Shown here: piece by piece, positions 53,018 through 61,347 of the stretch | Layout of the letters: the number at the start of each line of letters is the position of its first letter | How positions within the stretch are numbered: the stretch's first letter is position 1 | Assembly (NCBI RefSeq): GCF_001556185.1 | Contig: NZ_LSIJ01000030.1 | Location: 1 to 64,000 of the forward strand | From: Sphingomonas sp. CCH10-B3 | Lineage (GTDB): Bacteria; Pseudomonadota; Alphaproteobacteria; Sphingomonadales; Sphingomonadaceae | Direction of reading: 5' to 3' | DNA length: 64,000 nt | The notes under the pieces: model-generated | What the model saw: only the letters and a program-made list of their open reading frames with translations | The model's database searches: none | What the model was told of the DNA's origin: nothing | Made by a program: the position numbers and the translations under genes

Positions 53018-54298
53018 TCACCCTGATGTACGTGCCTCTGTGACGATAACGTGACTCTTTGATGACACCCGCTCCTTGGGCGCCGTCGATGCAATTGCCG
53101 GAAGCAGGATCGACGCGGTCGTGCCCTTGCCGACCGTGCTGGCAATATCGAGCCGTCCGCGGTGCCGCTCGATGATGTGCTTGACGATCGCAAGCCCCAG
53201 ACCGGTCCCGCCCAACGCGCGGCTGCGCCCCGCATCGACGCGGTAGAAGCGCTCGGTCAGCCGCGGCAGATGTTCGGGCGCAACGCCGTCGCCTTCGTCG
53301 GCAACGGTCAGGCGAATCATGCCGGTCTGGTCGCGGCGGAGTCGCGTGATGACGGGAGTGCCGGGGCGTCCATATTTCATCGCATTGCCGATCAGATTGT
53401 GCAGCACCTGGCTCAGCTGGGCCCGATCGCCTGCCACTGGCGGGACATTGCCGTCGATTTCGGCAATCAGATCCTCACCACGTTTGTCGAGCGTATCGGC
53501 GAGCTCGGCGTGAACTTCCTCGATCAGCACTGCGAGATCGACTTCGGCAGCGGGCAGGCGGTATTTCTCGGCCTCGATCCGCGACAGCGAAATCAGATCT
53601 TCGACCAGCCGCTGCATTCGGCGCGCTTCGTCGAACATCACCTTCAAAAACCGTGCGCGAACATCGGCATCGCCGCCCGCCTTGTCGTCGGACAGCGTCT
53701 CGACGAAGCCAAGGATCGAGGCGAGCGGCGTGCGCAGTTCATGGCTGGCGTTGGCGACGAAATCGACGCGCATCCGCTCGGCGGCATAGCTGCCGGTCTG
53801 GTCGATCAGATGGACGACACGGCGCCCGTCCGACATGTTGGTGACGCGCATTTCCCAACGCTGGTCGAGCGTGCCCAGCCCGACCAGATTGATCGGTGCG
53901 CTCGGCGCCGGGCCGCGGTTGGTCAGACGATCGGCGGCGGCGGGATGGCGGATCGCGAGGCGGACATCCTCGCCGATGATATGCCCGCCCAGCAGCGCCC
54001 GCGCCGGCTGGTTGGCGTGGGCCACGCGGCCGCCCGCGACAATCAGGATCGGCTCGACGATCGCTTCGATCAGCTCGTCGGTATTGACGGGCTGGCCATC
54101 GTCGCGGGTCACGCGTTCGATCGTGGGGGCGGGGGCAGGGGCTTCGCCCGTCCCGGCGGCGACGAGCACCGCGGCGATGCCACCCACCAGCACGATCATC
54201 GCTGCCTCGACATCGGGCTGCAGCAGCCAGGTCGCGATCACCACGATGGCGACCACGCCAAAACCGGCAAATGTGCGGAGGCCAAAAGGATGCTGCAT
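53018..54298 (-). CDS. phoR: Phosphate regulon sensor kinase PhoR
   Basis: The 426-residue kinase has two N-terminal membrane helices (residues ~8-26 and 32-49), a PAS-like sensor region (~75-165), the dimerisation H-box with H186 (VANASHELRTPLAS) and an ATPase domain with N-box (HNLIGNAMKYG), DEGDGV and GGTGLGLAIVKHI. It phosphorylates PhoB under phosphate limitation, under control of Pst and PhoU. ATG 54298 was chosen over a longer frame. It heads the operon phoR-pstS-pstC-pstA-pstB-phoU-phoB. Confidence 0.95.
   Translation of the reverse strand: MQHPFGLRTFAGFGVVAIVVIATWLLQPDVEAAMIVLVGGIAAVLVAAGTGEAPAPAPTIERVTRDDGQPVNTDELIEAIVEPILIVAGGRVAHANQPARALLGGHIIGEDVRLAIRHPAAADRLTNRGPAPSAPINLVGLGTLDQRWEMRVTNMSDGRRVVHLIDQTGSYAAERMRVDFVANASHELRTPLASILGFVETLSDDKAGGDADVRARFLKVMFDEARRMQRLVEDLISLSRIEAEKYRLPAAEVDLAVLIEEVHAELADTLDKRGEDLIAEIDGNVPPVAGDRAQLSQVLHNLIGNAMKYGRPGTPVITRLRRDQTGMIRLTVADEGDGVAPEHLPRLTERFYRVDAGRSRALGGTGLGLAIVKHIIERHRGRLDIASTVGKGTTASILLPAIASTAPKERVSSKSHVIVTEARTSG
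53040..53067 (-). promoter_or_regulatory. Pho box upstream of pstS
   Basis: On the minus strand TGTCAT, AGTCAC and CGTCAC follow each other with an exact 11-base period (ends at 53067, 53056 and 53045), matching PhoB's CTGTCAY-N4 direct-repeat site. A candidate -10-like GGTGATAG follows about 18 bases later. The box lies within the last codons of phoR, 64 bases before the pstS ATG. Confidence 0.8.
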
Positions 54299-54406
54299 TA
54301 ACCAGTGCCTAGCGCAAAGTGGGACAGGCGGCGAGGGGGAAGCAACCCCAGATGCTTGCGCGCGCTTTACGATTGTGAAAGGGCTTGAGCGCATGGAACA
54401 TCGGCA

Positions 54407-54808
54407 ATGAGCGAAGAATTTCCCGATGCCGCCGCCCCCGAAGGGACCACGCGGCGGCGCGCGCTGATGCTGGGTGCGGCTGGCGCGACTGCGATCGTGT
54501 CGATCCGCCCGGCGCTTGCGCAAACCGCTGCATCAGTCACGGCATGCGAAATCCGCGTGCCCGATGCCGGGCGGGCCGGGCAATATATCGCCGCCGATGG
54601 CACGGTGGTGCCGAGCGGCACTGTGGGCGCCTTTCCGCCCGCGGGCACGCCGTTCAAGGCAGCTGACGTCAAGCGCGCGCTGTCGGGTGGGCAATTGCCG
54701 GGCGTCGATGCCGATCGCAGCAACGCCTATATGCAGTATATTCGCCGCCTCCAGTCGGGCACGAGCGGTTTCACCTGTTTCGCATCGCTGCAGATGCCGC
54801 GCGGCTGA
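54407..54808 (+). CDS. Tat-signal protein of the HPr-rel-A cassette
   Basis: This 133-residue protein has a twin-arginine signal (TTRRRALMLGAAGATAIVS, R16-R18) cleaved near RPALAQT. The mature ~95-residue part has no recognised domain; it holds two cysteines (TACEIR and FTCFAS) and a central PSGTVGAFPPAGTPFKAADVK segment. It starts the four-gene set and is followed five bases later by the PqqD-like gene. In this setting it could be the molecule the modifying enzymes act on, or a carrier. That is inference. Confidence 0.7.
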   Translation: MSEEFPDAAAPEGTTRRRALMLGAAGATAIVSIRPALAQTAASVTACEIRVPDAGRAGQYIAADGTVVPSGTVGAFPPAGTPFKAADVKRALSGGQLPGVDADRSNAYMQYIRRLQSGTSGFTCFASLQMPRG

Positions 54809-54813
54809 ACGCC

Positions 54814-55080
54814 GTGACACGGTTCCTCGCCGCCGATCCGGCGACGCTGCGGACGGTGGCGCTCGACGAACTGACGATCCTTTATCACCGCGCGTCGGCC
54901 ATCACCCATGTGCTGGCGCCGCCTGCGCCGGAGATTCTGGTAGCGCTTGCCGCACCGTTGACGCTTGAGGCGCTGCTGGCGCGGCTGTCGGCCGATTTCG
55001 ACCTGCTCGACGGTGGCGCGGAAGCGCTGGCGGCGCGGCTCGACGAGCTGATCGCGGCCGGGCTGGTCACGCGCGCATGA
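54814..55080 (+). CDS. PqqD-family protein of the HPr-rel-A system
   Basis: The 88-residue protein (GTG start) has the PqqD fold pattern: an early strand (TVALDELTILYHRAS), the THVLAPPAPEIL turn and helices up to LDELIAAGLVTRA. PqqD-like domains bind the leader part of a precursor peptide and present it to a modifying enzyme. It is coupled to the kinase-like gene by ATGA. Its location matches the HPr-rel-A gene set recognised in several alphaproteobacteria. Confidence 0.82.
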   Translation: MTRFLAADPATLRTVALDELTILYHRASAITHVLAPPAPEILVALAAPLTLEALLARLSADFDLLDGGAEALAARLDELIAAGLVTRA

Positions 55081-55937
55081 GGCATGTCCACCAATTGCGG
55101 ATAGGGCCGGTCGGCTTCCGCATCGGCAGCGACTGGCGCGCGCCGATCGCGCAGCTTCGCGATCTCTACCGCGATTATCCCGCACCCAGCGACGGGATTG
55201 CGGACTTCACCGTGCGCCTGTTCGCCGCGCGACCCTGGCGGCGTTTTGTCCGGCCGTCGGTCATGATCGGCGGCGATTACATGCTGCCCGATGCCGCGCC
55301 GTTGCCGCTGGCGCAGGGGCTGCTCGCCGCCGAAATGGGGATGAATTTGCAGATGGCGCTCGGCCAGCGCCGCTACCTGCTGCTGCACGCGAGCGCCGTC
55401 GAGCGCGAAGGCATGGCGCTGCTGATGACGGGCGAGTCGGGCGCGGGCAAGTCCACGCTCGCCGCACTGCTGGCGGCGCGCGGGTGGCGGCTGATGGGCG
55501 ATGAATTCGCGCTGATCGACCTGGCCGACGGGCGCGTGCACGCGTTCCCGCGGCTCGTCAGCCTGAAGAATGCGGCAATCGATGTGGTGGCACAGGCGAT
55601 GCCGGCGGCGCGGTTCGGGCCGCTGCTCGCGGGCACGCCCAAAGGTGACATCCGCCATCTCGTTCCGGACCAGCGCGCGATTGCCGATATGGCCGAGCCT
55701 GCGCGTCCGGCGATGCTGCTATTCCCGCGCTTCGGCCACGCGCCCGAGGAGCGCCCGGTCGCGCCCAGCGAAGTGTTCGTCCGGCTGACCCAGGCGTCGA
55801 CCAACTACACCGCGCTCGGCGAACGCGGCTTCGATGCATTGACGCGGCTGGTCCGGTCGATCCCGGCGCGCGCGATCGACTATCCTGACGCGGCGCAGGC
55901 GCTGGCGATGGTGGAGGCGCTATGGCACGCGCGCTGA
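55077..55937 (+). CDS. HPr-kinase-related ATPase (HprK-related kinase A)
   Basis: The 286-residue protein has the HPr kinase-type nucleotide site: Walker A G119-ESGAGKST-127 with K125, then GDEFALIDL (D142, E143) in the Walker B position. Unlike true HPr kinase it has a different N-terminal domain and no HPr partner or PTS genes nearby. The TIGR04352-like family is defined by this gene set; its target is unknown. It is translationally coupled on both sides (ATGA with PqqD-like; a 16-base overlap with the nucleotidyltransferase). Confidence 0.85.
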   Translation: MRHVHQLRIGPVGFRIGSDWRAPIAQLRDLYRDYPAPSDGIADFTVRLFAARPWRRFVRPSVMIGGDYMLPDAAPLPLAQGLLAAEMGMNLQMALGQRRYLLLHASAVEREGMALLMTGESGAGKSTLAALLAARGWRLMGDEFALIDLADGRVHAFPRLVSLKNAAIDVVAQAMPAARFGPLLAGTPKGDIRHLVPDQRAIADMAEPARPAMLLFPRFGHAPEERPVAPSEVFVRLTQASTNYTALGERGFDALTRLVRSIPARAIDYPDAAQALAMVEALWHAR

Positions 55938-56941
55938 CCGATGGCTGGTTGCTTGCAGCCGCGCTGCGCGATCCGGCGACCGTCGCCAGCCTCGATGCAG
56001 AGGGGTGGACCGCGCTGCTGGCGATGGCGCGCGCCGAGCAATTGATAGGCACGCTTGCGCACCGGCTGGACGGCCTGCCAGTTCCGCCCGCCGTCGCTCG
56101 CCAGCTCGGTGATGCGCGTGCATCCGCCGAGCAGGGGCGCACGGCGGCGCTGTGGGAAGCCGACATGGCGCGACGTGCGCTCGCGCCTCTGGGCGTGCCG
56201 GTCGTGCTGCTGAAAGGCACTGCCTATGTCGCGGCGGGCCTGCGGGCAGGAGTGGGCCGGTCGATCGGCGATCTCGACATCCTCGTGCCGCGCGACGCGC
56301 TCGACCGGGTCGAGGCGGCGCTGCTGGCGGCCGGGTGGGAATGGGTGAAGCCCGATCCCTATGACGATGCCTATTACCGGCAGTGGATGCACGAGCTGCC
56401 GCCGCTGATCCACACCAGCCGCGACCGGATGATCGACGTCCACCACACCATCCTGCCGCTGACCGCATCGGTGGCGCCCGATGCCGCTGCGCTGATCGCA
56501 GGCGCGCTGCCGCTGAACGGCGGGCTGTCGGTGCTCACGCCGCAGGACATGATTTGCCATGCGGCGGCGCATCTGATCGCCGATGGCGATTTGGCGGGGG
56601 GCATGCGCAACCTGTGGGACATCCACTGCCTGGTCGACGAATTCGGCGTGGAGGGGCTTGCCGATCGCGCTGCGCAGCACGGGCTCGGCACGGCGGTCGC
56701 GCGCGCGATCCGGCTCGCGGCAGCGCTCTACGGGACGCAGCCAGCGATCGGTGTGGGCCAGCCAACGCTGCTTGACGGGCTGTTCCTGCACCGCGTGACC
56801 GCGCGCGACGGCTGGGGGCGGGCAACGCGTCCGTTCACCCGGCTAGGCTTCTATGCCCGCAGCCATTTGCTGCGCATGCCCCCTGCCATGCTTGCCCGCC
56901 ATCTGTGGACCAAATGGCGCAAGGGACATTCAGGGCTTTAG
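55922..56941 (+). CDS. NTP_transf_5-type nucleotidyltransferase
   Basis: This 339-residue protein matches the PF14907 nucleotidyltransferase family: LLKGTAYV (K99, G100), then RSIGDLDILVPR with the paired D117/D119 metal aspartates and a helix-rich C-terminal part (MICHAAAHLIADGDLAGGMRN). It should transfer a nucleotide or a related group to a substrate. Family members occur beside radical-SAM and PqqD-like genes of peptide-modification clusters. It overlaps the kinase-like gene by 16 bases, so it is coupled. Confidence 0.85.
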   Translation: MARALTDGWLLAAALRDPATVASLDAEGWTALLAMARAEQLIGTLAHRLDGLPVPPAVARQLGDARASAEQGRTAALWEADMARRALAPLGVPVVLLKGTAYVAAGLRAGVGRSIGDLDILVPRDALDRVEAALLAAGWEWVKPDPYDDAYYRQWMHELPPLIHTSRDRMIDVHHTILPLTASVAPDAAALIAGALPLNGGLSVLTPQDMICHAAAHLIADGDLAGGMRNLWDIHCLVDEFGVEGLADRAAQHGLGTAVARAIRLAAALYGTQPAIGVGQPTLLDGLFLHRVTARDGWGRATRPFTRLGFYARSHLLRMPPAMLARHLWTKWRKGHSGL

Positions 56942-56985
56942 CCTTGGCGAATCGCTCGCTAGCGTGCGGCAAAAGGGAGAGGTCG

Positions 56986-58281
56986 ATGCGCCATATCGCC
57001 GTGATCGGGTCGGGGCCGGCAGGCTATTACACGGCCGAGGCATGCCAGAAGCTGTTCGGCGACGCGGTCCGTATCGACATCATCGATCAGTTGCCCGTCC
57101 CCTACGGCCTGATCCGCTTCGGCGTCGCGCCCGACCATCAATCGATCAAGGGCGTCGCCCGGCGCTATGAAGCGGTTGCGCTGACCGACAATGTCCGTTT
57201 CGTCGGCAATGTCCGGCTTGGCCGCGACCTGAGCATCGACGAGCTGCACGGCCTGTACGATGCCGTGGTGCTCGCGACCGGCGCGCCGCGTGATCGCGCG
57301 CTCGGCATTCCGGGCGAAGATCTGCCCGGCGTGATCGGGTCGGCGGCATTTGTTGGCTGGTACAATGGCCATCCCGATCATGAGGGGCTGGCGCCGCCGC
57401 TTGCGGGCCCCGATGTCGCGGTGATTGGCGTCGGCAATGTCGCGCTCGACGTGGCGCGCATCCTGTCGAAGACGCGCGCCGAATTCGCGGGGTCGGACAT
57501 TACCGCCCCGGCGCTCGACGCGCTTGATGCCGCGACGATCCGGCGGATCACGATCCTCGGGCGGCGCGGGCCGCACCAGATCGCGATGACGCCCAAGGAA
57601 CTGGGCGAGCTCGGCCATCTCGAGCGGGCAGCCCCGGCGGTCGACCCTGCCGATCTGCCGCCTGCCGAAGCCGATGCTGCGCTCGAGCCGGGGCTGCGCA
57701 AGTCGGTGGCGCACCTTCGCGACTTCACCACGCTGCCGCGCAAGGACATGACGATCGCGTTCGATTTTTTCGCTGCACCCGTGCGGATCGAAGGCGATGG
57801 CCGCGTCGAACGCGTCATTGTCGAGCGCACGCGGATCGACGAGCTGGGCGGCGTCAGCGGCACGGGCGAGACCTATGCCGTCCCGGCGAGCCTTGTCGTC
57901 AGCTGCATCGGCTACCGGACGCCGCCGATCCCCGGCGTGCCCTATGACGAGCGCGCCGGGCGCTTCGCCAATGTCGACGGGCTGATCGCGCCGGGACTCT
58001 ACACGGTCGGCTGGGCACGGCGCGGGCCGACCGGGACGATCGGCACCAACCGCCCTGACGGCCAGGCAGTTGCCGAGCGGATCGGCGCCGAAGTGGCGGG
58101 CGACAGCGGCAAGGAAGGCCGCCCGGGACTCGACCGGCTGTTGTCGGCGCGCGGCGTCGACATCGTCACTTTCCGCGACTGGAAGAAGATCGAGGCGGCC
58201 GAAGTCGCGCGCGCCCGCGATGGCGCCCCGCGCGAGAAATTCACATCGATGGCGGCGATGCTCGCAGCGCTGGCCGATTGA
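56986..58281 (+). CDS. Ferredoxin-NADP reductase, adrenodoxin-reductase type
   Basis: This 431-residue flavoprotein has an FAD site (IAVIGSGPAGYYTAE), the PVPYGLIRFGVAPDH motif typical of FprA and adrenodoxin reductase, an NADP site (VAVIGVGNVALDVARI) and a C-terminal FAD segment (GWARRGPTGTIGTNRPDG). It transfers electrons between NADPH and ferredoxin. ATG 56986 has GGGAGAGG upstream. It lies 44 bases after the nucleotidyltransferase; whether it is part of that set is unknown. Confidence 0.93.
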   Translation: MRHIAVIGSGPAGYYTAEACQKLFGDAVRIDIIDQLPVPYGLIRFGVAPDHQSIKGVARRYEAVALTDNVRFVGNVRLGRDLSIDELHGLYDAVVLATGAPRDRALGIPGEDLPGVIGSAAFVGWYNGHPDHEGLAPPLAGPDVAVIGVGNVALDVARILSKTRAEFAGSDITAPALDALDAATIRRITILGRRGPHQIAMTPKELGELGHLERAAPAVDPADLPPAEADAALEPGLRKSVAHLRDFTTLPRKDMTIAFDFFAAPVRIEGDGRVERVIVERTRIDELGGVSGTGETYAVPASLVVSCIGYRTPPIPGVPYDERAGRFANVDGLIAPGLYTVGWARRGPTGTIGTNRPDGQAVAERIGAEVAGDSGKEGRPGLDRLLSARGVDIVTFRDWKKIEAAEVARARDGAPREKFTSMAAMLAALAD

Positions 58282-58372
58282 CGGCAGCGGGCTTGCGCCC
58301 ACGCGCGCGCGTGGTTATAGGCCCGCCTCCAAGCTCAAACCGGCCGCTCGCATCGGGCACGCCGGGCTCCGT

Positions 58373-58449
58373 CGGGGAGTAGCTCAGCCTGGTAGAGCAC
58401 TGCCTTCGGGAGGCAGGGGCCGGAGGTTCGAATCCTCTCTCCCCGACCA
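58373..58449 (+). tRNA. tRNA-Pro(CGG)
   Basis: A complete cloverleaf folds. The acceptor CGGGGAG pairs with CTCCCCG, the anticodon arm is CTGCC-TTCGGGA-GGCAG (anticodon CGG), the T-arm is GGAGGTTCGAATCCTC, and ACCA is encoded. The mobilisable island begins directly after it, so the gene may be the attachment site. Confidence 0.96.
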
Positions 58450-58771
58450 TGATTTCTGCGACGCACAAGGCGCGCAATCCCATCGTTAGCTGACGTTTTC
58501 GACCGGACGCGGTAGCGGGTCGTATTGCGCGCTGCGAAATAGCTGGCGCACCCGTCTGGAGAGGGTTCGAACTCTCTATGGGCGGTGCTTACTGAGTGGG
58601 ATAACATTCTCAAGCACACATCGCTAGCGTGGCAAGTGCCTGCAAACGCGAATGACGTTGCCAAACCTCTGCCGCAAATCAGTGCGCCAACTCCGGCGAC
58701 GAAGAGCATCGATATCGATCTCTCGACTCGCCGCGCGTCACTGATCCGCAAGCGCAAATCGGAGAGGTGCA
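58450..58771 (+). other. Left edge of the mobilisable island, possible oriT region
   Basis: This 322-base stretch between tRNA-Pro and mobC has no convincing gene. Around 58558-58578 lies GAGAGGGTTCGAACTCTC, a short hairpin with a T-loop-like TTCGAA, perhaps a tRNA remnant. In mobilisable elements the transfer origin usually lies just upstream of mobC, so 58600-58770 is the likely place. No nic motif could be assigned. Confidence 0.45.
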
Positions 58772-59140
58772 ATGGGTGAACGCACCATCCCGCCCTTCTC
58801 GCTGCGTCTCACGTTTGAAGAACGTGCAAAGCTAGAGCGCGATGCCGCTGGCATGGCGCTCGGCGCATATATTCGCTCGCGCTTGCTCGATCCGGAAACG
58901 GTCGCGCCCCGCAAGCGCGGAAAGTTTCCGGTCAAAGATCATCAAGCTCTCGCGCAATTGCTTGGGCTTCTCGGTCAATCGCGACTGGCGAACAATGTGA
59001 ACCAACTCGCACGCGCTGCGAACACGGGAAGTCTCGCGGTCACGCCTGACACAGAGGAAGCGTTGATGTCCGCGACTGCGGATATCAATCATATGCGCCA
59101 ACTCCTGATCCAAGCATTGGACATCGATGCACGGCCATGA
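58772..59140 (+). CDS. MobC-like relaxosome accessory protein
   Basis: The 122-residue protein has the MobC pattern: a short N-terminal strand and helix (IPPFSLRLTFEERAKLERDAAGMALGAYIRSRLL), probably ribbon-helix-helix, and the NNVNQLARAANTG motif shared by mobilisation accessory proteins. It would bind oriT and help the relaxase nick. It is translationally coupled to the relaxase through ATGA. GGAGAGG precedes the ATG. Confidence 0.85.
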   Translation: MGERTIPPFSLRLTFEERAKLERDAAGMALGAYIRSRLLDPETVAPRKRGKFPVKDHQALAQLLGLLGQSRLANNVNQLARAANTGSLAVTPDTEEALMSATADINHMRQLLIQALDIDARP

Positions 59141-60438
59141 TCCTCAAAGCCTCAAAGCGCAGCGGTGGTCGTCAGCTTGGAGCACATCTGCTCAAGACTG
59201 AGGAAAACGAGCATGTCGAAATTCATGAAGTGTCGGGGTTCATTTCCGACACGGTCATGGGCGCGATGAATGAAGCCTATGCGCTAGCGCGCGGTACGAA
59301 GTGTCAGCAATATCTCTTCTCCATGTCACTCAGTCCGCCCGCGCATGAATCCGTGCGCGTCGAAGTTTTTGAAAAGGCACTTGCCGATATCGAAGAGCGG
59401 TTGAACCTCACCGGTCAACCGCGCGTGATCGTCTTCCACGAAAAGGAAGGCCGTCGTCATTGTCATGCGGTGTGGTCACGCATCGATGCCGAAACCATGA
59501 CGGCGAAGGAATTGCCGTTCTTCAAGAACCGTCTGAACGAAATCGCAAAACAGCTTTATCTTGAAAACGGATGGTCGATGCCGAAGGGCTTCGCCAATCC
59601 CAAATTGCGCGATGCGCGCAATTTCACATTGGATGAATGGCAGCAAGCCAAGCGCGCCGGACTTGATCCGCGCGAACTCAAATCCGCCGTGCAAGAATGC
59701 TGGAAGCAATCGGACGGCGCGTCGGCATTTGCGTCCGCACTCGAAGAGCGCGGTCTGTTTCTTGCGCGAGGTGATCGTCGTGGCTTCGTCGCCGTCACCA
59801 TCGACGGCGATGTGTTCGCGCTCGCGCGCATGATCGATGCAAAATCAAAAGACGTTGCATCGCGCCTCGGTGATCCCGCGACGCTCCGCAGTGTCGATGA
59901 GACCAAACAATTCATCGGAGAGCAAATCGCTCCGCGCCTCACCCGCTACATTGCGGAGGCCAAACGCATCGCGCACCACAATATGCAACCGCTGGTAGCC
60001 AAGCGCGAAGCGCTCAAGGTTCAGCATCAAGCTGAACGCCAAGCCTTCGATAAATCCATCACTGCACGTTGGAACGAAGAGCAACGCATTCGCTCATCAC
60101 GTCTGCGCAAAGGCATTGCTGGTGCGTGGGATTTCCTGACGGGGAAATATTTCAAAACGCGCAAGCAGAATGAGATGGAATCTAAATTTGCGCGCGAGCG
60201 CGATAGCCATGAGCGGCACGCTCTGATCCATGCGCAGCACAAGGATCGCCAAGCCCTTCAAGAATTGATCAAAGAGAACCGCCGCAAGGAAGCTGAACGC
60301 ATCCTCGGTCTCTATCGCGACGCAGCCAAGTTCCGCCGGATGCGCGAGGGCGAAGCCGAGCGCGACCGCAATGGTCGCACGCGTGATGCGCGTTCACTTT
60401 CACCAAAGCCACGTGATCGCGGTTTGGATTTGGGATGA
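59137..60438 (+). CDS. MOB-type relaxase (mobilisation nuclease)
   Basis: The 433-residue protein has the N-terminal relaxase domain: the early MILKASKRSGGRQLGAHLLK, and the metal-binding histidine triad H101...H108-x-H110 in HEKEGRRHCHAVWSRID. The C-terminal half (~residues 260-430) is long, charged and helical. Relaxases nick oriT and pilot the DNA strand in conjugation. The assignment to the VirD2/MobA-like PF03432 class is by the triad; the catalytic tyrosine was not pinpointed. No type IV secretion genes are in view, so the element seems mobilisable, not self-transmissible. Confidence 0.86.
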   Translation: MILKASKRSGGRQLGAHLLKTEENEHVEIHEVSGFISDTVMGAMNEAYALARGTKCQQYLFSMSLSPPAHESVRVEVFEKALADIEERLNLTGQPRVIVFHEKEGRRHCHAVWSRIDAETMTAKELPFFKNRLNEIAKQLYLENGWSMPKGFANPKLRDARNFTLDEWQQAKRAGLDPRELKSAVQECWKQSDGASAFASALEERGLFLARGDRRGFVAVTIDGDVFALARMIDAKSKDVASRLGDPATLRSVDETKQFIGEQIAPRLTRYIAEAKRIAHHNMQPLVAKREALKVQHQAERQAFDKSITARWNEEQRIRSSRLRKGIAGAWDFLTGKYFKTRKQNEMESKFARERDSHERHALIHAQHKDRQALQELIKENRRKEAERILGLYRDAAKFRRMREGEAERDRNGRTRDARSLSPKPRDRGLDLG

Positions 60439-60667
60439 TCGGTCGCGGGTCGTTGCCGCTCGCCTTCCTCCAATTCTACACCGCCACATGATCCGCTGAT
60501 TGATCGAACCTATCCGCACTCGGTTGAGCATGATGCAAGGCGGGATGGTGATCCCTAGCCTTCTCCACATTCGTTGCGATCACAGGTGATGCATCGGCAA
60601 TCGATGTGCGGATGCACGTCCTCCAACGCGGCCCATGGTGGGCGGCGCAAACGAAATGGAGGATGTC

Positions 60668-60841
60668 ATGAACTTCAATCTCAACCGCAACGATCTTGCG
60701 ACCAAATCCACAGCTCAACTCGCGGCCTTGTTCCAAGATGCATCGCGCGCAATCACGGCGAGCAACGCGACAATCTCATCGGCGCAATCGCTTCTCGCGA
60801 TGATCGCGCAAGAACTTGGCCGCCGTGGTCCAGCGCCATAG
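60668..60841 (+). CDS. Small hypothetical island protein
   Basis: GGAGG five bases upstream supports ATG 60668, giving 57 residues. The sequence is helix-rich (LATKSTAQLAALFQDASRAIT, ISSAQSLLAMIAQELGRRG), without signal or membrane segment. No family is recognised. The gene ends just before a terminator shared with the convergent next gene. Confidence 0.55.
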   Translation: MNFNLNRNDLATKSTAQLAALFQDASRAITASNATISSAQSLLAMIAQELGRRGPAP

Positions 60842-60862
60842 CGACGCTGGCCACAAGCCCCG

Positions 60863-60884
60863 AAGGGGAGCGTTAGCTCCCCTT
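60863..60884. terminator. Terminator between two small island genes
   Basis: Perfect nine-base stem AAGGGGAGC/GCTCCCCTT with a GTTA loop, followed by CTTGTTGG. It overlaps the final codons of the 60873-61079 gene and follows the 60668-60841 gene. Confidence 0.75.
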
Positions 60885-61079
60885 CTTGTTGGCTGGCTTT
60901 TCCTCATTGATCCGCATGACGATCCGGCCATTGACGGGGATCGCATTGAGCGCGAGCGTGAAACCTTTGCTGTCTTTGGTTGCCCATGCGACGCCGATGT
61001 CAGTCCATCGTGCGTTGTCGCCGTCACCGGTTACATTGAACAAGCGGTGGCTCGGGCGGTTTGAGTTTGTGTCAGACAT
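60873..61079 (-). CDS. Small hypothetical island protein
   Basis: The 68-residue protein begins MSDTNSNRPSHRLFNVTG and has a compact beta-rich middle (RWTDIGVAWATKDSKGFTLA, GRIVMRINEE). AAGGAG precedes the ATG, so translation is likely. Similar small proteins accompany mobilisation genes in other alphaproteobacteria, but I know no function. Confidence 0.6.
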   Translation of the reverse strand: MSDTNSNRPSHRLFNVTGDGDNARWTDIGVAWATKDSKGFTLALNAIPVNGRIVMRINEEKPANKKGS

Positions 61080-61347
61080 TTCAGTTCTCCTTGGTTTCCA
61101 CCGAAGGACAATTCCCTCGGCTTCATGGGGAGACTCGTGACCTGACGATGGAGGCGAGGATCAAAGGCTGAGCGCAGCGAACATGCGCGCGGAGCTGCAC
61201 AAACGAAGTGCGGAAGCGAGCGGCCTTGATCTGAGACGCGGCTGGTCAAAAACCCATGAATGAATGCCGGTGCGAATGTCCGCTGCTCGGTGGTGATCGT
61301 AGGAGATCATGATCTGACGCATCAAACTGCGCGCGCCATGATCAGAC

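Noticed and set aside
54299..54406. Pho box in front of phoR
   Set aside because: CTTTCACAATCGTAAA was examined, but only one weak half-site is present and it lacks the 11-base period seen before pstS.
58558..58578. T-arm-like GAGAGGGTTCGAACTCTC after tRNA-Pro as a second att site
   Set aside because: It does not repeat the 3' end of tRNA-Pro closely enough, and no acceptor or anticodon arm accompanies it. It may be a chance hairpin.
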